In this document: one piece after another, positions 44,568 to 46,075 of the stretch | How the letters are laid out: every line of letters begins with the position of its first letter | How positions within the stretch are numbered: position 1 is the stretch's first letter | From: Calditrichia bacterium | Lineage (GTDB): Bacteria; Calditrichota; Calditrichia; RBG-13-44-9; J075 | DNA: 46,075 nucleotides | Assembly: GCA_028284905.1 (NCBI GenBank) | Contig: JANQQU010000058.1 | Coordinates: 1-46,075 of the forward strand | Reading direction: 5' to 3' | Notes under the pieces: model-generated | Seen by the model: the letters and a program-made list of their open reading frames with translations, nothing else | What the model was told of the DNA's origin: nothing | Databases searched by the model: none | Translations under genes and position numbers: made by a program

Positions 44568-45907
44568 TGATGACTTTGAAGAAATACGATCGACGGGAAT
44601 TTCTGAAAAAAGCAGCGAAGGTATCTGCAGGCACGATTTTGGGGACAACTTTGTTTTCGGCTAAGAGCTATGGGCGGATTATCGGTGCAAACGACCGGGT
44701 TAATTTTGCCGTTGCCGGGTTGCATGGAAGGGGCGGTGAGCATATTGCTGCAATAACCGCTTGCAAAAACGCTCGCGTGGCTTATTTATGCGATGTAGAT
44801 AGCCGGGCACTGGAGAAGGGGGCAAAGCGACTGCGGGATGCCGGGGGAGATAATGCCAAAGCTGAGAAGGATATCCGGAAAATCCTGGAAGATGAATCTG
44901 TCGACGCTGTCGCGATTGCTACGCCCGACCACTGGCATGCACCAATGACCATCATGAGTATGCAGGCCGGGAAGCATGTCTATTTGGAAAAGCCCAGTAG
45001 TCACAATCCGGCTGAAGGAGAGCTGTTGCTGAAAGCGCAGAAGAAATATGGCAAACTGGTGCAGATGGGTAATCAGCAACGATCTTCGCCGCATACTATA
45101 GAGATTATCCGGAAAATTCAGGATGGCATTATTGGCGATGTCTATTTCGGGAAGGCCTGGTATAGTAACAGTCGCGGAAGCATCGGGGTTGGCAAAGAAA
45201 CAATGGTGCCGGATTACCTCGATTGGGATTTGTGGCAGGGGCCAGCGCCGAGAGTTCCCTACAAAGACAACTATCATCCTTACAATTGGCACTGGTTCTG
45301 GCATTGGGGAACCGGTGAAACATTAAACAACGGCACCCACGAAGTGGACCTTTGTTTGTGGGCGCTTGGCCTGGAAAGATACCCGGAAACAGTAACCGCT
45401 GCCGGCGGCCGCTATCATTTTCAGGATGACTGGGAATTCTATGACACGATTGTTACCAGCTTCGAATTTGGTAATAAACTGATTACCTGGGAAGGAAAGA
45501 GTTGCAACAGCAAACTTTACTATGACCGGGGGCGCGGCGTTACTATTCATGGCACAAAGGGAACCGTCTTGCTGGACCGGAATGGCTACGAACTGGAAGT
45601 AAATGGCCAGGATAAAGTTGTTTACGTGAAAGAAGAAAAAGATGCTTCCACGGATATTCGTGGAGGTGGACCGATGACGGATGCGCATTTCCAGAATTTC
45701 ATTAACGGGATCACCGATGGCGAAACGCTGCGCGCGCCGGTTAACGAGGGGAACCTCAGTGTAACGATGCTACAACTGTCCAATATTGCCTGGGCGGAAG
45801 CGGTAACGTTGAAACTGGACACAGAAACCGGGCATATTCTCAATAACGAAAAAGCAGCCGCCCGCCGATTCCGTAGCTATGAACCGGGTTGGGAACCAAA
45901 AATATGA
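44567..45907 (+). CDS. Tat-exported Gfo/Idh/MocA-family oxidoreductase
   Basis: 447 residues from the ATG at 44567 (or 446 from 44570). The Tat-type leader YDRREFLKKAAKVSAGTILGTTLF has the paired arginines and points to export in folded form with bound NAD(P). Rossmann domain: VNFAVAGLHGRGGEHIAAI, LCDVD, and VAIATPDHWHAPMTIMSMQAGKHVYLEKPSSHN, with the EKP lysine that acts in catalysis. The C-terminal half is the alpha/beta substrate domain (GTHEVDLCLWALG). It should oxidise a sugar or glycoside, probably at C3, feeding the double DUF1080 protein encoded just upstream (TGATG overlap). The exact sugar is unknown. Confidence 0.93.
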   Translation: MMTLKKYDRREFLKKAAKVSAGTILGTTLFSAKSYGRIIGANDRVNFAVAGLHGRGGEHIAAITACKNARVAYLCDVDSRALEKGAKRLRDAGGDNAKAEKDIRKILEDESVDAVAIATPDHWHAPMTIMSMQAGKHVYLEKPSSHNPAEGELLLKAQKKYGKLVQMGNQQRSSPHTIEIIRKIQDGIIGDVYFGKAWYSNSRGSIGVGKETMVPDYLDWDLWQGPAPRVPYKDNYHPYNWHWFWHWGTGETLNNGTHEVDLCLWALGLERYPETVTAAGGRYHFQDDWEFYDTIVTSFEFGNKLITWEGKSCNSKLYYDRGRGVTIHGTKGTVLLDRNGYELEVNGQDKVVYVKEEKDASTDIRGGGPMTDAHFQNFINGITDGETLRAPVNEGNLSVTMLQLSNIAWAEAVTLKLDTETGHILNNEKAAARRFRSYEPGWEPKI

Positions 45908-45913
45908 ACTAGG

Positions 45914-46075
45914 AAATGAGCAAATGGGCAAATGGGTATTTTTGAAATCTGCTCATCTGCTCATCTGCTCATCTGCTCATTTGCTCATCTGCTCATCTGC
46001 TCATCTGCTCATCTGCTCATCTGCTCATCTGCTCATCTGCTCATCTGCTCATCTGCTCATCTGCTCATCTGCTCA
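45914..46075. repeat. 8-bp tandem repeat (gctcatct)n with inverted degenerate copies, cut by window end
   Basis: From 45951 to the edge, the 8-bp unit gctcatct is repeated 15 times plus 5 bases, with one variant (gctcattt at 45975). Before it, at 45914-45937, three degenerate units lie in the opposite orientation: aaatgagc, aaatgggc and aaatgggt. The array starts right after the oxidoreductase stop. It can fold back on itself and may slip in length. Confidence 0.95.

Noticed and set aside
45951-46075. CRISPR array
   Set aside because: The units are 8 bp and contiguous with no spacers, so it is a simple tandem repeat.

Overview
The window looks like chromosomal DNA of a free-living Gram-negative bacterium of the FCB group, most like Calditrichota, KSB1 or Ignavibacteria. 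Four signs point this way. Two secreted proteins end in a domain that opens with NYPNPFNP and closes with KMTLMR, the FlgD-like type IX sorting tail common in those phyla. There are two TonB-dependent receptors with a carboxypeptidase-regulatory N-terminal domain. Several upstream regions carry a TTTG / TAnnTTTG promoter pattern. CarB and citrate synthase are of the sequence type shared by Bacteroidetes and mitochondria. No rRNA, tRNA, CRISPR array, integrase or transposase was recognised.

Layout. 1-7.4 kb: a ClC chloride channel (minus) diverges from carAB (plus), which has a long leader. 7.4-9.1 kb: a soluble GAF-GAF histidine kinase (minus). 9.4-13.5 kb: a DoxX-like membrane protein, a DtxR-family metal regulator, then a TonB receptor and a periplasmic thioredoxin-like protein whose genes overlap by ATGA. 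A perfect 20-bp palindrome of DtxR-box type lies just before the promoter of the receptor operon. 13.7-14.4 kb: an AlkD-like HEAT-repeat protein. 14.4-22 kb (minus): a GH3/beta-lactamase fusion lipoprotein, a sodium:solute symporter and two tandem, closely related phytase-like beta-propeller proteins, with an AraC regulator divergent from the block. 23-24.3 kb: citrate synthase.

24.6-28.7 kb: a response regulator/histidine kinase pair (plus) converges on, and overlaps by 15 bp, a BlaI-type repressor gene and an M56-M23 fusion peptidase (minus). In the fusion, a LytM/M23 peptidoglycan hydrolase domain occupies the place of the BlaR1 sensor domain. A strong internal ribosome-binding site suggests that the M23 part is also made alone. 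28.9-32.8 kb (minus): a TonB receptor followed by a phytase-like lipoprotein, a likely phosphate-ester or phytate scavenging unit. 33.3-37.6 kb: a transmembrane Ser/Thr kinase with C-terminal TPRs converges on a secreted protein with two sugar-binding jelly-roll domains. 37.7-40 kb: a second OmpR-type two-component pair (minus). 40.6-43.1 kb: an unknown protein, an SDR oxidoreductase, a VOC protein and a GNAT-YoaP protein. 43.2-45.9 kb: a double DUF1080 protein overlapping a Tat-exported Gfo/Idh/MocA oxidoreductase, a 3-keto-glycoside type pair.

The main functional themes are envelope and peptidoglycan surveillance (GH3/beta-lactamase with symporter; BlaI with M56-M23; three histidine kinases; the Ser/Thr kinase), TonB-driven nutrient capture (metal or heme; phosphate esters) and sugar oxidation or cleavage outside the cytoplasm. 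The intergenic regions hold several hairpin-forming repeat families and an 8-bp tandem repeat that runs off the right edge. The best candidates for an undescribed system are the BlaI / M56-M23 locus and the GH3-lactamase/symporter/double-propeller block.
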